Source: an uncultured Clostridia bacterium
Lineage (GTDB): Bacteria; Bacillota; Clostridia; Christensenellales; CAG-917
Direction of reading: 5' to 3'
Assembly (NCBI GenBank): GCA_944372795.1
Contig: CALWAF010000007.1
Location: forward strand, 1-62,187
DNA length: 62,187 nt
Position 1 is the first letter of the stretch. The number at the start of each line of letters is the position of its first letter. Under the pieces are notes generated by a model. The model was not told the origin of the DNA. It ran no database searches and was given only the letters and a program-made list of their open reading frames with translations. Position numbers and translations under genes: made by a program. This document shows positions 6,949 through 16,366 of the stretch, piece by piece.

Positions 6949-7719
6949 ATGGCAAAAGTGATCGCGTTTTCCAATCAGAAAGGCGGCGTCGGCAAGACGA
7001 CGACGTGCGTCAACCTTGCGGCGTACACCGCTCGGGCGGGAAAAAGGGTGCTTGTTGTGGACATGGACCCGCAGGGGAACGCATCCAGCGCGCTCGGTTT
7101 TTTTGAAAGAAAGGATAAAAAATCCGTCTATGAGGTGCTTGTAGGCGATATAGAAGCAGCGGGAGCCGTGAAAAAGACGGAGACCGAAGGGCTCGATATC
7201 ATCACTTCGTCGGGGGATCTTGCGGGGGCGGAACTCGAGCTCGCGCAGGTGATGATAGGAAGAGAGCGTGTCCTCGACGAGAAAATCGAAGCCGTGAAGG
7301 AAGGTTATGATTTCGTGTTTATCGACTGCCCTCCCTCCCTTGGACTGCTTACCGTCAATTCGCTTGCGGCGGCGGACGGCGTTGTTGTGCCGATACAGTG
7401 CGAATATTTCGCGCTCGAAGGGTTGTCGCAGATGATGAACACGATAAAACTCGTCAAAAAATTCCTTCGTCCCGCGATCGAAGTGGAGGGCGTCGTCATC
7501 ACCCTCTATGACGGTAGGGCAAAACTTTCGAAGGGGGTCGTCGGCGAGATAGAAAAAGTGTTCGGCGACAAGGTGTATCTGACAAAAATACCCCGAAACG
7601 TCAGGCTTGCGGAAGCTCCCAGCTACGGAAAACCCGTCTCCGACTACGACCCGAAGTGCGCGGGGGCGCAGGCATATGAGAAACTCGCGGAAGAATTTCT
7701 CCGAAGAATAAACAAGTGA
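6949..7719 (+). CDS. parA: Chromosome partitioning ATPase ParA (Soj)
   Basis: ParA is a deviant-Walker ATPase that works with ParB-parS to segregate origins. The 256-residue protein has the Walker A motif KGGVGKTTTCVNLA at about residues 10-23, VVDMDPQGN (A' motif) and FIDCPPSLGLLT (Walker B). This is the short chromosomal form without an N-terminal HTH. parB follows after 7 bases, so the two form an operon. No Shine-Dalgarno sequence precedes the ATG, and the -10 box lies 6 bases upstream. Partner parS sites are at 16.4-16.9 kb. Confidence 0.95.
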   Translation: MAKVIAFSNQKGGVGKTTTCVNLAAYTARAGKRVLVVDMDPQGNASSALGFFERKDKKSVYEVLVGDIEAAGAVKKTETEGLDIITSSGDLAGAELELAQVMIGRERVLDEKIEAVKEGYDFVFIDCPPSLGLLTVNSLAAADGVVVPIQCEYFALEGLSQMMNTIKLVKKFLRPAIEVEGVVITLYDGRAKLSKGVVGEIEKVFGDKVYLTKIPRNVRLAEAPSYGKPVSDYDPKCAGAQAYEKLAEEFLRRINK

Positions 7720-7726
7720 GGTGCTT

Positions 7727-8620
7727 ATGGCAGCAAAAGGAGGACTCGGCGGAAAAGGGTTGACCGCGCTTTTCACCGACAACGAAGAGAATGTGAAGGT
7801 CGAAGTCAAGGATATGCCCACGGTGGAGATCGCCATCGCGGAGATCGACCGCAATCCCAATCAGCCACGTAAGACGTTCACGGACGAGAGCCTGAAAGAA
7901 ATGGCGTCGTCGATCGCGGCGTACGGCGTTCTGCAACCGCTGCTGCTCGTCAAAGAGCCCAACGGTAGATACCTCATCGTAGCGGGCGAAAGAAGATTCC
8001 GCGCGGCGACCATCGCAGGGCTCAAAAAAGTGCCCGCCATCATCAGGGAATTCACCGATCAGCAGATACAGGAGATATCCCTCATCGAGAACCTGCACCG
8101 CGAAGACCTGAATGCGATAGAAGCGGCAGAGGGTATGCGCGAGCTTATGGAGAACCACGGTCTGACGCAGGAGGATGTGGCGGCAAGGATAGGGAAATCC
8201 CGTCCCTATGTCACCAACACGCTCCGACTGTTGCAGCTGCCCAAAGAGGTCACCGAGATGGTGAGAAAAGGAGAGCTCTCCCCCGGTCACGCGAGAGCGC
8301 TCATCTCCATCGACGACAAAGACTATCTCGTGAACCTCGCAAAACAGGCTTGCGACAACAAACTCACCGTCCGTGAGATAGAAAACAGGGTGCGCCTCTA
8401 CTTCACAAGAAAAGCCATCCCCGACGGACCGAGGAAACCGAGAGAGATGTCGGTGGAGCTCAAAGAGATGGTCAACGATATGAAGCGCATCTTTGCGACC
8501 AAAGTCAAGATCCTCGGCAACGACAAAAAAGGAAGGATCATCATCGACTACTTCAACGAGGACGATATCGACCGCATCCATGCGCTCGTCCAGATCCTGA
8601 AACTGAACGAAAAACTCTGA
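7727..8620 (+). CDS. parB: Chromosome partitioning protein ParB (Spo0J)
   Basis: ParB binds parS, loads as a CTP-dependent clamp and spreads along DNA. In the 297-residue protein the N-terminal CTPase domain shows GERRFRAATIAGLKKVPAII (about 88-107) and ENLHREDLNAIEAAEG. The HTH (about 142-170) reads LTQEDVAARIGKSRPYVTN, and a C-terminal dimer domain follows. ATG 7727 with GAGG 6 bases upstream is preferred to the GTG at 7721. The gene is co-transcribed with parA and ended by the terminator at 8663-8687. Confidence 0.95.
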   Translation: MAAKGGLGGKGLTALFTDNEENVKVEVKDMPTVEIAIAEIDRNPNQPRKTFTDESLKEMASSIAAYGVLQPLLLVKEPNGRYLIVAGERRFRAATIAGLKKVPAIIREFTDQQIQEISLIENLHREDLNAIEAAEGMRELMENHGLTQEDVAARIGKSRPYVTNTLRLLQLPKEVTEMVRKGELSPGHARALISIDDKDYLVNLAKQACDNKLTVREIENRVRLYFTRKAIPDGPRKPREMSVELKEMVNDMKRIFATKVKILGNDKKGRIIIDYFNEDDIDRIHALVQILKLNEKL

Positions 8621-8662
8621 AAAGACAAAACAAAAGGATTAACAAACAAAAACATAACAAAG

Positions 8663-8687
8663 AACTCCCGATCGGGAGTTTTTTTTG
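8663..8687. terminator. Terminator between parB and rsmG
   Basis: AACTCCCGATCGGGAGTT is a perfect 18-base palindrome followed by eight T residues. It serves parB and may also stop rsmG from the other side. Confidence 0.85.
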
Positions 8688-8705
8688 TTATATCTTATCG
8701 TAATG

Positions 8706-9398
8706 TCAGACAAGAGGAGATTTTTTGATTTTCCCGAAAGGACGCGGGAAGTCCGCGTCGGTGTTGGTCGTCTTTTTGAAAACAAGAAGTTCTCTTTTGT
8801 CGCCGGAGGGAAGGGTGTAAGGCACGCGGGAAGGCGGCGTAGCACCGAGAAGAGAAAGAGTCTTTTGGGACAGATCTTTTTCACCCGGAGTCTTGTAGGC
8901 AATAAACACCCCGCCCGGTTTCACGAGAGGAAGGGCGAGCTCGGCAAGCACGGGCAGAGGCGCGACCGCTCTTGCCGTGACTACGGAAAAACTTTCTCTT
9001 TCGTGGGTGCGCTCCTCTGCTCTGCCCGTCAATGTGTTGATGTTTTGAAGGGAGAGCGATGTTGCGACCGAGGCGATGAAAGCCGTTTTTTTCGCGGTGG
9101 AATCGAGCGCCGTGACCGTGACGTTGGGGCGCATTATCGCGATGGGGACGGAGGGGAAACCCGCGCCCGCACCGATGTCGCACAGTGTCGCGTTTTCGGG
9201 GATGAGAGGCAGGGCGGACAGACTGTCCAGCACATGCTTTTCCGTGAAGTCGTCGGGGGATAGGATGGATGTGAGATTAAAGCGGGAGTTTGCCTCCGCG
9301 ACCATGTCGGAAAACTTGTCGATGAGCTCCGCCTGCTCCTCCGAGACCGAGACGCCTGCAGCGCTTGCGCCCGCGAAAAGAAGCGTTTTATTTATCAA
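8706..9398 (-). CDS. rsmG: 16S rRNA (guanine-527-N7)-methyltransferase RsmG (GidB)
   Basis: RsmG methylates G527 of 16S rRNA with SAM. The 230-residue protein carries the SAM-binding loop LCDIGAGAGFPSVPIAI at about residues 71-87, then ALDSTAKKTAFI and RAVAPLPVLAELALPLVKPGG, all family hallmarks. The start is TTG 9398, supported by AAGGAGG nine bases before it. It overlaps the end of the MFS gene by 11 bases, so the two are probably translationally coupled. rsmG near parAB is common in Bacillota; the MFS partner is unusual. Confidence 0.93.
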   Translation of the reverse strand: MINKTLLFAGASAAGVSVSEEQAELIDKFSDMVAEANSRFNLTSILSPDDFTEKHVLDSLSALPLIPENATLCDIGAGAGFPSVPIAIMRPNVTVTALDSTAKKTAFIASVATSLSLQNINTLTGRAEERTHERESFSVVTARAVAPLPVLAELALPLVKPGGVFIAYKTPGEKDLSQKTLSLLGATPPSRVPYTLPSGDKRELLVFKKTTNTDADFPRPFGKIKKSPLV

Positions 9399-10902
9399 AA
9401 TCCAACACCTCCTTGTTTAAGACGGAGGTTTTTTTCGCCCGCGGCGTCTTGATGACGAAGGTCAGCACGAACGCAAGGACGAGGAAAAAGATGCTGTACG
9501 GGAAGAGGATGCGGAAGCCCGCGTTTTCTCCGCCGCCGAACCATCCGCCCGTTGCCGAGATGAGTGCGCCGGAAAGTATGGGTGTGATGACCATAGCGAC
9601 GGTCATCGCCGTCGAGAAAATGCCCGTGTCCTCGCCGAGTTTCGTGTTTTTGGAGGTCTCGAGGAAGAAAGGATAGATGTTGACCATTACCAGACCGAAA
9701 CTCACGCCCAGCAGCATAAAGAGGATGTAGAGGACGGGATGCGGCGTCGAGAAGGCGATGCTGCCGGAGAACGCCGCGATCATTATGGCAAAGCCAATCA
9801 GCATCGTGTTCCGCCTGCCTATCTTTCCGGAGAGGAAGCTCGCTACGGGGAATGCGATCATGGCGGCGGCTTGGGCGAGAATGAGGGGGATGATAGCCTC
9901 GTTTTGTTTGAAGCCGAGGATGAATTCCGCATATTTGACGAAGTTGGACGTCAGGGCGTTGTAGGTCATATAGAAACAGAAGACCACGGCGAGGATGCAG
10001 ACGCGCGTGAACACCGGTCTGTCACGCAGGGACTTCTTTTTGGAGCGATGAGGTCTTTCCTCCGTAGCGTCGCGCTCCGCCTCTTTCCTCGGCACATAGC
10101 GGTAGCCCAACGCAGCGTCTATGCCGGGCAGGTGCAGAAGGGAGTCTTCCGTGAACGCCTGAATGTCGAGAGCATGGTTTTTGGATGAGAGGATCTGCTC
10201 TTCCGCGTCGGCGAACGAGGTGTCCTGCATCTCGCTGTTCATGCGTTTGACCTCTGCGTCCAGCCTGTCTTGTTCTGCCGCGATCTCCTCTTCCGCCAAC
10301 ATATCCGATTTGAACTTGTTCTCGTGTACGGTGGCGCAGAAGACGATCATCATCACGATGGTGGTCGCAGAGAACGCCGCGCCGATGGCGTAGTAGCCGT
10401 CAAACATCATGAAGACGTAGAAATAGAGCATCGCCACCACGGTCAGCACCACGGAGACCACGTTGGAGACTGCGTTCGCCATGCTCCTGAAGCGGTCGGG
10501 ATTGACATCGGGAACGAGCGCGAGCGCGGGGCTGCGGTATGCCGCCATGGCGGACAGGGTGATGAGAAGACAGATGATGAACGGGACGAAATAGTCCTTT
10601 CCCAGCGACGCGAATACGCAGACGCCCATAAATCCTGCGGCGGAGATCACGGTGCCCGCCACGATAAACGGTTTGCGGCTGCCGAACGGGGTGTTGGTCT
10701 TATCTGAAAGCCGCCCGAAAAGAGGCAGCAAAAAGAGCCCCAAAATGTTGTCTGCGGCGATGATCACGCCGTGCAGGACGGAGTCCAGCCCGAACACGTC
10801 GTAGTTTATAGACTGCATAATGGCGTCGTAGGAGCCCCAAAAGAGAGATATCCACCCGAAAGCCAACGAGCAGAGCATGGTCCTTTTCAGGTTGAACTTC
10901 AT
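9388..10902 (-). CDS. MFS/GPH-type sugar transporter
   Basis: The 504-residue protein has about 12 membrane helices in two halves. A hydrophilic cytoplasmic stretch of about 100 residues (about 205-305, Glu/Asp/Lys-rich) joins them. The loop GRLSDKTNTPFGSRKPFIV at about 62-80 matches the GPH/sucrose-symporter branch of the major facilitator superfamily, so a sugar-cation symporter in the inner membrane is likely; the substrate is not readable. The promoter at 10937-10909 places the ATG 6 bases after the -10 box, so a leaderless mRNA is predicted. rsmG overlaps its 3' end. Confidence 0.85.
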   Translation of the reverse strand: MKFNLKRTMLCSLAFGWISLFWGSYDAIMQSINYDVFGLDSVLHGVIIAADNILGLFLLPLFGRLSDKTNTPFGSRKPFIVAGTVISAAGFMGVCVFASLGKDYFVPFIICLLITLSAMAAYRSPALALVPDVNPDRFRSMANAVSNVVSVVLTVVAMLYFYVFMMFDGYYAIGAAFSATTIVMMIVFCATVHENKFKSDMLAEEEIAAEQDRLDAEVKRMNSEMQDTSFADAEEQILSSKNHALDIQAFTEDSLLHLPGIDAALGYRYVPRKEAERDATEERPHRSKKKSLRDRPVFTRVCILAVVFCFYMTYNALTSNFVKYAEFILGFKQNEAIIPLILAQAAAMIAFPVASFLSGKIGRRNTMLIGFAIMIAAFSGSIAFSTPHPVLYILFMLLGVSFGLVMVNIYPFFLETSKNTKLGEDTGIFSTAMTVAMVITPILSGALISATGGWFGGGENAGFRILFPYSIFFLVLAFVLTFVIKTPRAKKTSVLNKEVLDFDK

Positions 10903-10908
10903 GATTTG

Positions 10909-10937
10909 ATGATAACATCAAACGGACGCAAAAGCAA
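10909..10937 (-). promoter_or_regulatory. Promoter of the MFS-rsmG operon, predicted leaderless
   Basis: On the minus strand TTGCTT (10937-10932), 17 bases and TATCAT (10914-10909) are followed after 6 bases by the ATG at 10902. No ribosome site could lie in the mRNA. Confidence 0.55.
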
Positions 10938-11068
10938 TAAAACGACGACGCAAAGAAGCAAAAAAGACATATAACAGCAAAATCTCGAGATAAAACACCA
11001 AAACAAACAACATAAACATTGGTTTTTGCGACATATGAGAAAAAAATCAAAATCGGCGCGGCGCCTTA

Positions 11069-11097
11069 TTGAACGGCGGAGAAAAGGGGTGTATAAT
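11069..11097 (+). promoter_or_regulatory. Promoter of mtnN
   Basis: TTGAAC (11069-11074), 17 bases and TATAAT (11092-11097). The predicted start near 11104 leaves a leader of about 10 bases that just holds the GGAGG ribosome site. Confidence 0.75.
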
Positions 11098-11113
11098 GTA
11101 TGCGGAGGTCACT

Positions 11114-11839
11114 ATGAGAATAGGTATAATAACCGCAATGGCGGAAGAAACAGTGCCCATCCTTGCAAAACTCGGCGGTGTCGTCGCCGAGGACGAGGTG
11201 TCGGGGGTGAAGATAAGACAGATCGAGACGGGCAAACACACCGTATATCTGGCAACATCGGGGATAGGCGAGATAAGAGCGGCGCTCGCCGTGCAGCTGC
11301 TCGTCGATCTTTTCGACATCGAAGCGGTGCTCAACTTCGGCTTTGTGGGTTCCCTCAATAAAAACCTGCCCGTCGGCGAGCTTGTGATCGTGGAAAGAGC
11401 CGTGCACTATCAATTCGACATCAGCGCGGTGGACAACCTGCCCCCCGGGTGCTACGACGACAAAGACGAGCCTTATTTTTACACGGACAAGGAGCTGCTC
11501 ACACGCGTGCAGGAGGCGCTCCCCCGCCCGCTGCGCACGGTGACGGCGGCAAGCGGTGACAGGTTCGTTGCGGACAGCGCGACCAAGTCGAACCTCCGCG
11601 ACACCTTCTTCGGCGACATCTGCGAGATGGAGATAGCGGGCATATGCCTTGCCGCGGAGCGCAACGGGCTGCCCGTGTTTTCCATGAAAGTGGTGTCCGA
11701 CGGTGCGGATGAGGAAGCAACGGTGAGTTTCGGAGAGGTGCTGGAGAAAGGTTTGTCAAAATACGAGCACGTGCTTCCTGTAGTCCTCGATGCGCTGGCA
11801 GAGGAAGGAAAGCGAGCAAAGCCGCCTGCGAAAATATAA
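11114..11839 (+). CDS. mtnN: 5'-methylthioadenosine/S-adenosylhomocysteine nucleosidase
   Basis: The enzyme cleaves adenine from MTA and SAH to recycle SAM by-products. The 241-residue protein begins MRIGIITAMAEE with the conserved glutamate of the Pfs family. It has the Met-Glu substrate motif in CEMEIAGICLAAE (about 175-187) and the catalytic Asp in VVSDGADEEA (about 197-206). The usual NTGSAGG loop reads NFGFVGSL here, a noticeable variation that may alter specificity. ATG 11114 is chosen because GGAGG lies 5 bases before it. It appears to be a single-gene unit with its own promoter. Confidence 0.88.
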   Translation: MRIGIITAMAEETVPILAKLGGVVAEDEVSGVKIRQIETGKHTVYLATSGIGEIRAALAVQLLVDLFDIEAVLNFGFVGSLNKNLPVGELVIVERAVHYQFDISAVDNLPPGCYDDKDEPYFYTDKELLTRVQEALPRPLRTVTAASGDRFVADSATKSNLRDTFFGDICEMEIAGICLAAERNGLPVFSMKVVSDGADEEATVSFGEVLEKGLSKYEHVLPVVLDALAEEGKRAKPPAKI

Positions 11840-11983
11840 GCAAGACAAAACAAAATTGGTCGAAAAGCGGCCGAGACGGAAGAGTGAAGAGCAAAGCGCA
11901 AACAAAAGACAAAACCGCGCAAAAAAGCGCGGATTTGCGCGTTTTCGCATTTTATCTTTCAAAAGAGCACAATAAAACAGTGT

Positions 11984-12637
11984 TTATGCTTTTTTGACGG
12001 GAGGTTTGATGCCGTGTCGCGCGAACATCCTGTCCTCGTCCGTGATGGGGCGTATCGGTTTGCAGGGAACGCCGCCCGCAAGGACGCCCGCCGGGATGTC
12101 TCTCGTGACCACACTGCCCGCCGCGATGACGGTGTCGGAGCCGATGGTCACGCCTCCGCATATCGTCGCCGACGACGCCACCCACACGTTGTCGCCAATG
12201 ACGACGGGGCGGGAGTATTCCCAATCGTGCACGCCGTCCTCGTATTCGTTGATGGCTCTCTCCTCCCCCACCAGCGGGTGCATCGGAGTCGCCACCGTGA
12301 CACGCGGGCCGAACATGACGTTGTCGCCTATCTTTATCGGCGCGACGTCAAGAAGTTGGCAGTCGAAATTCATATAGAAGTTCTTGCCGAACGTGACGTT
12401 GAAGCCGTACTCAACCCGGATGTTCGGCTCGAAAAACGCGCCGTCCGCGCCGTTCGGGAAGATCTTTTTGATGAGGAAGGATCTGAACGGGATGTTCCAC
12501 GCGCGGGAGCGGTTGAAGATATCGACAAGATATCTTGCGCGTATGCGAGCGCGAGTGAGTTCTTTGTCTACGGGGTTATAAAACCTGCCCGCGATCATGT
12601 TTTCCTTTTCGGATGGGAAGTTGCCTTTCTTTTTCAT
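11984..12637 (-). CDS. Maltose/galactoside O-acetyltransferase-like protein
   Basis: This left-handed beta-helix acetyltransferase (LacA/Maa type) transfers acetyl from acetyl-CoA to sugars. The 217-residue protein has the N-terminal Maa domain (residues about 12-60, MIAGRFYNPVDKELTRARIR). Hexapeptide repeats follow from about 95 to 200, including the active-site region TPMHPL and GDNVWVASSATICGGVTIG. ATG 12637 follows a clear GGAGG site; the open frame extends further upstream without support. It is a single gene between mtnN (convergent) and the XRE regulator (divergent). The true acceptor is unknown. Confidence 0.88.
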   Translation of the reverse strand: MKKKGNFPSEKENMIAGRFYNPVDKELTRARIRARYLVDIFNRSRAWNIPFRSFLIKKIFPNGADGAFFEPNIRVEYGFNVTFGKNFYMNFDCQLLDVAPIKIGDNVMFGPRVTVATPMHPLVGEERAINEYEDGVHDWEYSRPVVIGDNVWVASSATICGGVTIGSDTVIAAGSVVTRDIPAGVLAGGVPCKPIRPITDEDRMFARHGIKPPVKKA

Positions 12638-13018
12638 GATTCCTCCGCCACGGCTTGCGCCGAGAGCAACACAGTTCTTTCGACCACATGATACTTCACT
12701 CTTGTCAAAAAGTCTACCACCACGGCGAGACGGCGGCAAGATGAAGCGAGGGGGATGTTATTGTTTTGTGGTGCCCGAATGTGTTTTTGTGTTCGATGCC
12801 GCGGGTGAGGTGGGGGTTTTGCTTGAATGTTCCCCGCCAAACCCCGCAGCAGGGCGGGAAATAAGGCGTAAAAACCGCGAAAACGGCTCAAAACCGCGAC
12901 GTGAGAGAAAGTGTCGTGACAAAATGGCTGCTCGGGCGTATCATACAAGCAAGAAGGGCGAAATGCACGGGCAAAGCAAAAGACTGACCCGACCCGCATC
13001 ACGCCCGTGAGAATGCTC
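12638..13018. other. Intergenic region between acetyltransferase and XRE genes
   Basis: No gene is seen. It holds the promoter of the XRE gene at 12916-12944, and presumably the acetyltransferase promoter, which I could not place with confidence. Confidence 0.5.
12916..12944 (+). promoter_or_regulatory. Promoter of the XRE regulator
   Basis: GTGACA (12916-12921), 17 bases and TATCAT (12939-12944), about 80 bases before the ribosome site AAGGAGG at 13019-13025. Confidence 0.55.
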
Positions 13019-13032
13019 CAAGGAGGCGGAAA

Positions 13033-13527
13033 ATGACTTTCGGTGAAAAGATAAAGAGTCTGCGCGAACAGAACGGGATCACTCAGGATGAGCTCGCAGA
13101 GAGGCTCTACGTGACGCGTACGGCGGTGTCCAAATGGGAGAACGACAAAGGACTGCCCTCAATTGACACGCTGAAACGCATTGCGGAGCTGTTTGGTGTG
13201 ACGCTTGATGAGCTGGTCTCGGACGACGCCGTAAAAAACGCGAGGCTCGCGGAGGACAAAGAGGCGCGGCGCTTCCGCGTTCCCGCAATATGCTGCCTTG
13301 CGGCGGCGTTTGTGCTCGCCTTTCTCACCGCATACATCAGCAAATGGTGCGCGTTGCCGCTGATCGTAAGCGCAGGCGGATTCATATGCTGTGCCCTGCT
13401 CTCAAAACCCGCTTATAAACGCCGCGCGAGCAGAGAAAATACTGCCGCATACATCGTGTCACGTGTGGCGATCGCCGCGATATTCCTTCTCGCGACCGTC
13501 ACTCTTCTGATAAAATTGTTTGCCTGA
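13033..13527 (+). CDS. XRE-family regulator with membrane anchor
   Basis: The N-terminal 70 residues are a Cro/CI helix-turn-helix (ITQDELAERLYVTRTAVSKWENDKGLPSIDTLKRIAELF). After a charged linker come three probable transmembrane helices at about residues 82-101, 105-124 and 141-162. Such membrane-bound XRE proteins are common in Clostridia, often of unknown target. The ATG follows AAGGAGG at 7 bases. It is the last gene before the long gene-free region. Confidence 0.88.
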   Translation: MTFGEKIKSLREQNGITQDELAERLYVTRTAVSKWENDKGLPSIDTLKRIAELFGVTLDELVSDDAVKNARLAEDKEARRFRVPAICCLAAAFVLAFLTAYISKWCALPLIVSAGGFICCALLSKPAYKRRASRENTAAYIVSRVAIAAIFLLATVTLLIKLFA

Positions 13528-14087
13528 CGCTTTAACGTATCTCGCGCCAACGCGCGCCCTCGCGTTTTCCGTCCGGTTGCGCGAAAACAAGCTCTGTTTT
13601 TCGTCCGTTTCCCTCTCCGCGTTCGGCAGCACCCGGAGACGATCTTTCGTGAAGGCGCCTTTTAACGCGATACAGCCCGCCGCGTTGGTTGTTTGAACCA
13701 TTTGGCGTCCATTGTTCCGCCAGATTCATGGCTGCACTATATCCCACCCCGGCACATCCCCGTTTCGCCTGTCGCATTGGTCGTCCGCATCGCCGTTGCT
13801 TTACCGCGTTCTTGCTTTTACGCACCACATCCGATTTCGCATCCCACATTCCGTTACTCACGCCGCCCTCGTATTTCACAGCGCAGAGGGTGCATATGCA
13901 AACCTCACACCATTCAAACCTATCAATAAAAAACGTCCCCATTCAAGTGCACCCGCCAAAACGCAATATAGCAAACCGATACACCGAAGCCTACCCCTCG
14001 TGAAAAGAGCCCCGACAAAATAGAAACATGACAATGTATAGATATATAAAATAATGTCGATATGGTGGGGTGTGGTCCGATTAGGGT

Positions 14088-14105
14088 GCAAAATCGACAT
14101 TTTGC
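14088..14105. repeat. Hairpin GCAAAAT-CGAC-ATTTTGC
   Basis: A perfect 7-base stem with a 4-base loop. The segment ATCGACAT also pairs with ATGTCGAT at 14054-14061, so two alternative structures exist next to an AT-rich stretch. Confidence 0.6.
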
Positions 14106-14380
14106 CTGTATGATCCCGATCTCCCCATAAATAATGCGGTCGAACAGGCGAAAGCGCGGCGTTTCGGCGCAGCGCTATCCGACATTTGCTCTTGTTTGTG
14201 ATAACTTTTTCAGTGTTATTACCCTGCACAACCGAGCGATTTACTTTGCATATGCGACTTTGCTGGCAAATAATTGCCGAAACGAGCAAAGCACTTGCGA
14301 ATTTGCCGCCTCATTTGCCTTTGCCCGCCTTCGCCCGAAAATTTAGCTCTATTATATCAAACGAACAGACTTTGATACCA

Positions 14381-14452
14381 CCCTATCCCTATCCCTATCC
14401 CTATCCCTATCCCTATCCCTATCCCTATCCCTATCCCTATCCCTATCCCTAT
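14381..14452. repeat. (CCCTAT)12 hexanucleotide tandem array
   Basis: Twelve exact copies of CCCTAT fill 72 bases. The array runs directly into CCACA, so its last unit completes CTATCCACA (14449-14457), which matches the DnaA box TTATCCACA at 8 of 9 bases. The array reads as repeating Tyr-Pro in one frame, but no gene surrounds it. Confidence 0.95.
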
Positions 14453-14457
14453 CCACA
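14449..14457 (+). promoter_or_regulatory. DnaA-box-like site at the end of the hexamer array
   Basis: CTATCCACA differs from the consensus TTATCCACA only at the first base. It is formed by the last CCCTAT unit and the flanking CCACA. Confidence 0.5.
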
Positions 14458-14606
14458 TTCCCCTGAAAGGCATTTCGCCGACAAACAAGCAGAAAATACG
14501 CGCGCAAATGCTAGCGTTGAGTGGAAAACGGCGTCAATACCTGTATAAGCAGCATAACAGTCGTAATGGAAGCGGAAAAACGGAGTTTGCCTGGGAAATC
14601 ATTGGC

Positions 14607-14620
14607 GTTTCACGTGTAAC
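14607..14620. promoter_or_regulatory. Degenerate parS site
   Basis: GTTTCACGTGTAAC matches the 14-base parS core GTTTCACGTGAAAC with one change. Confidence 0.5.
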
Positions 14621-15895
14621 ATGTTGAAAACTTGTGCTTACCGCTCCGTCTGGCGGTCTTTGCTCCTTGCGCGTCTGCGGGAAATAGCCGTTCCGCTCCG
14701 CACAAAGGAAGCATAATCAGGCAAAACGCAAAACAAATGGGAAAGCAAGCGAAAACGGGGCGATATAATGCTTACATGGGCAAAAAATGCGCGGATGATG
14801 AGGATATTTGCCGAGAAAAGGCTCAATTAACAATGACATGAGCAAGATGTAAAAAAAGTGCGTCGCGTTTGCAAGGATCCCTCCCTTCCGCTATGGCGGA
14901 TGGCGATGTTTTCTCGCCGCGCGGCTGCGCATGTAGCAGAGAAAGCGGCGGAAGGCGGAGCTCGGCGCCTCTTTGTCGCGGACGGCGCGGGGAAAACGCG
15001 GAAATTACAGCAAAACGAGGGAAAAGAGCCCGTAAAACGCGCTGAGCCGCGTTTTCGGCGAAACCCGACCATCCGGTCGTCCTCGACCGCTAGACGGAAA
15101 CAGAAAATCGACGGCGCACCCTTCGGAGCGTCGTCGCGTTGCGGTCGCGGCAGCACCACGGCATCGGCATCGCTCCGAACGTCGGTGTTCGGTGTGTGAT
15201 GTTTGGCAGCTCATCGCCGCCCGCTCTCGAGAACTCCGAGGGTTGACGGAGATCCCGTAGCGAAACGGCAGTATTCCGAAGGAGTGCGGTCGCCCATCGG
15301 TGCCGCAGACCGATCCATCACAGCCAAGTTTCTACGCAAGCCTACCTTTTGACCAAGGCGCACCCATCAGGTTTCCGTGCCGCACTCGACTGCACCCCGC
15401 TGCTTTGCCGCGCGATGGCCTATCGCAGGCGAATAATATTCTGTCAGACGCAGACCGCGCCGTCTATAAAAATGGAACCGTGTGTTTCCGCATCCGATCG
15501 CTTTTGCGGTTTCGCGGCATATCTCCGCAAAAGGCACCATCCTCCGACCGGATGAAACAAATATCGCGCTCAACAAAGATAGATCTTGCACGCATAAAAA
15601 TCGCAGTCTCGATTTGTGCTACGGCAGCCGACATGACGTGTCTCCGTGTGCGCCGTGTTGTTGGTCGTGTTGAAACAAGGATCATAAATAATGCCAATAA
15701 GCAAAATACCGCGCAAGAACGCACTTTTGCGCGATCGCATACCGCATGAACAGCAAAAAGATATCTTTGAGAATAATGCGGACGCGGACAACGCCATATA
15801 CGCGCATATTTAGCCATTCCTTGCCGACGCAGGATCGAGCGGCCGGGTGTTTTGTCGGAGCAACGTCAACAAATTTTGTCCGCAGGCACGCACCA

Positions 15896-15904
15896 TGTGG
15901 AAAG
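15896..15904 (-). promoter_or_regulatory. DnaA-box-like site
   Basis: The minus strand reads CTTTCCACA, one base from the relaxed consensus TTTTCCACA. Confidence 0.35.
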
Positions 15905-16366
15905 ACGGACTGTTTTGGGAGAGTATCGCCGCTTTGTTCTTGCCTTACACAAATCCCGCAAACGATCCGCTTTACAAAAACAAACGTATCGCGCGTTTTC
16001 CAAGCGAACAACTGATTTGCAAGGCGTCACGACCGATTTGATCACAGACGATCCGCATCAAGACAACCTCGCGCGCTTATATGAAATCTAGTAGCATGAC
16101 GCGCATGAGCGAAATTGAAAGAACCGTCAAAAACAGTCGGTTCGGAACCCCCGAGCAAACAGTGAACGATCGGGAACAAAACAGGCAAAGCAAGAATCAA
16201 AAAGATCGTGCACAAAAACGCGCAAGAGCCGCAATCATCTATCAACAAAGCACACGGCCGCGCGCATGTTAAACCAATAGCGAAATAGATGGAACATCAG
16301 ACAATGCGGCAACAGGAGAGCGCAAACAAAAGGTAAAATTCCAGCGAAAAACACTGTAAAAAACGA

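Noticed and set aside
14186..14548. Short ORF with repeating Tyr-Pro across the CCCTAT array
   Set aside because: It results from translating the hexamer array. No ribosome site and no coding context are present.
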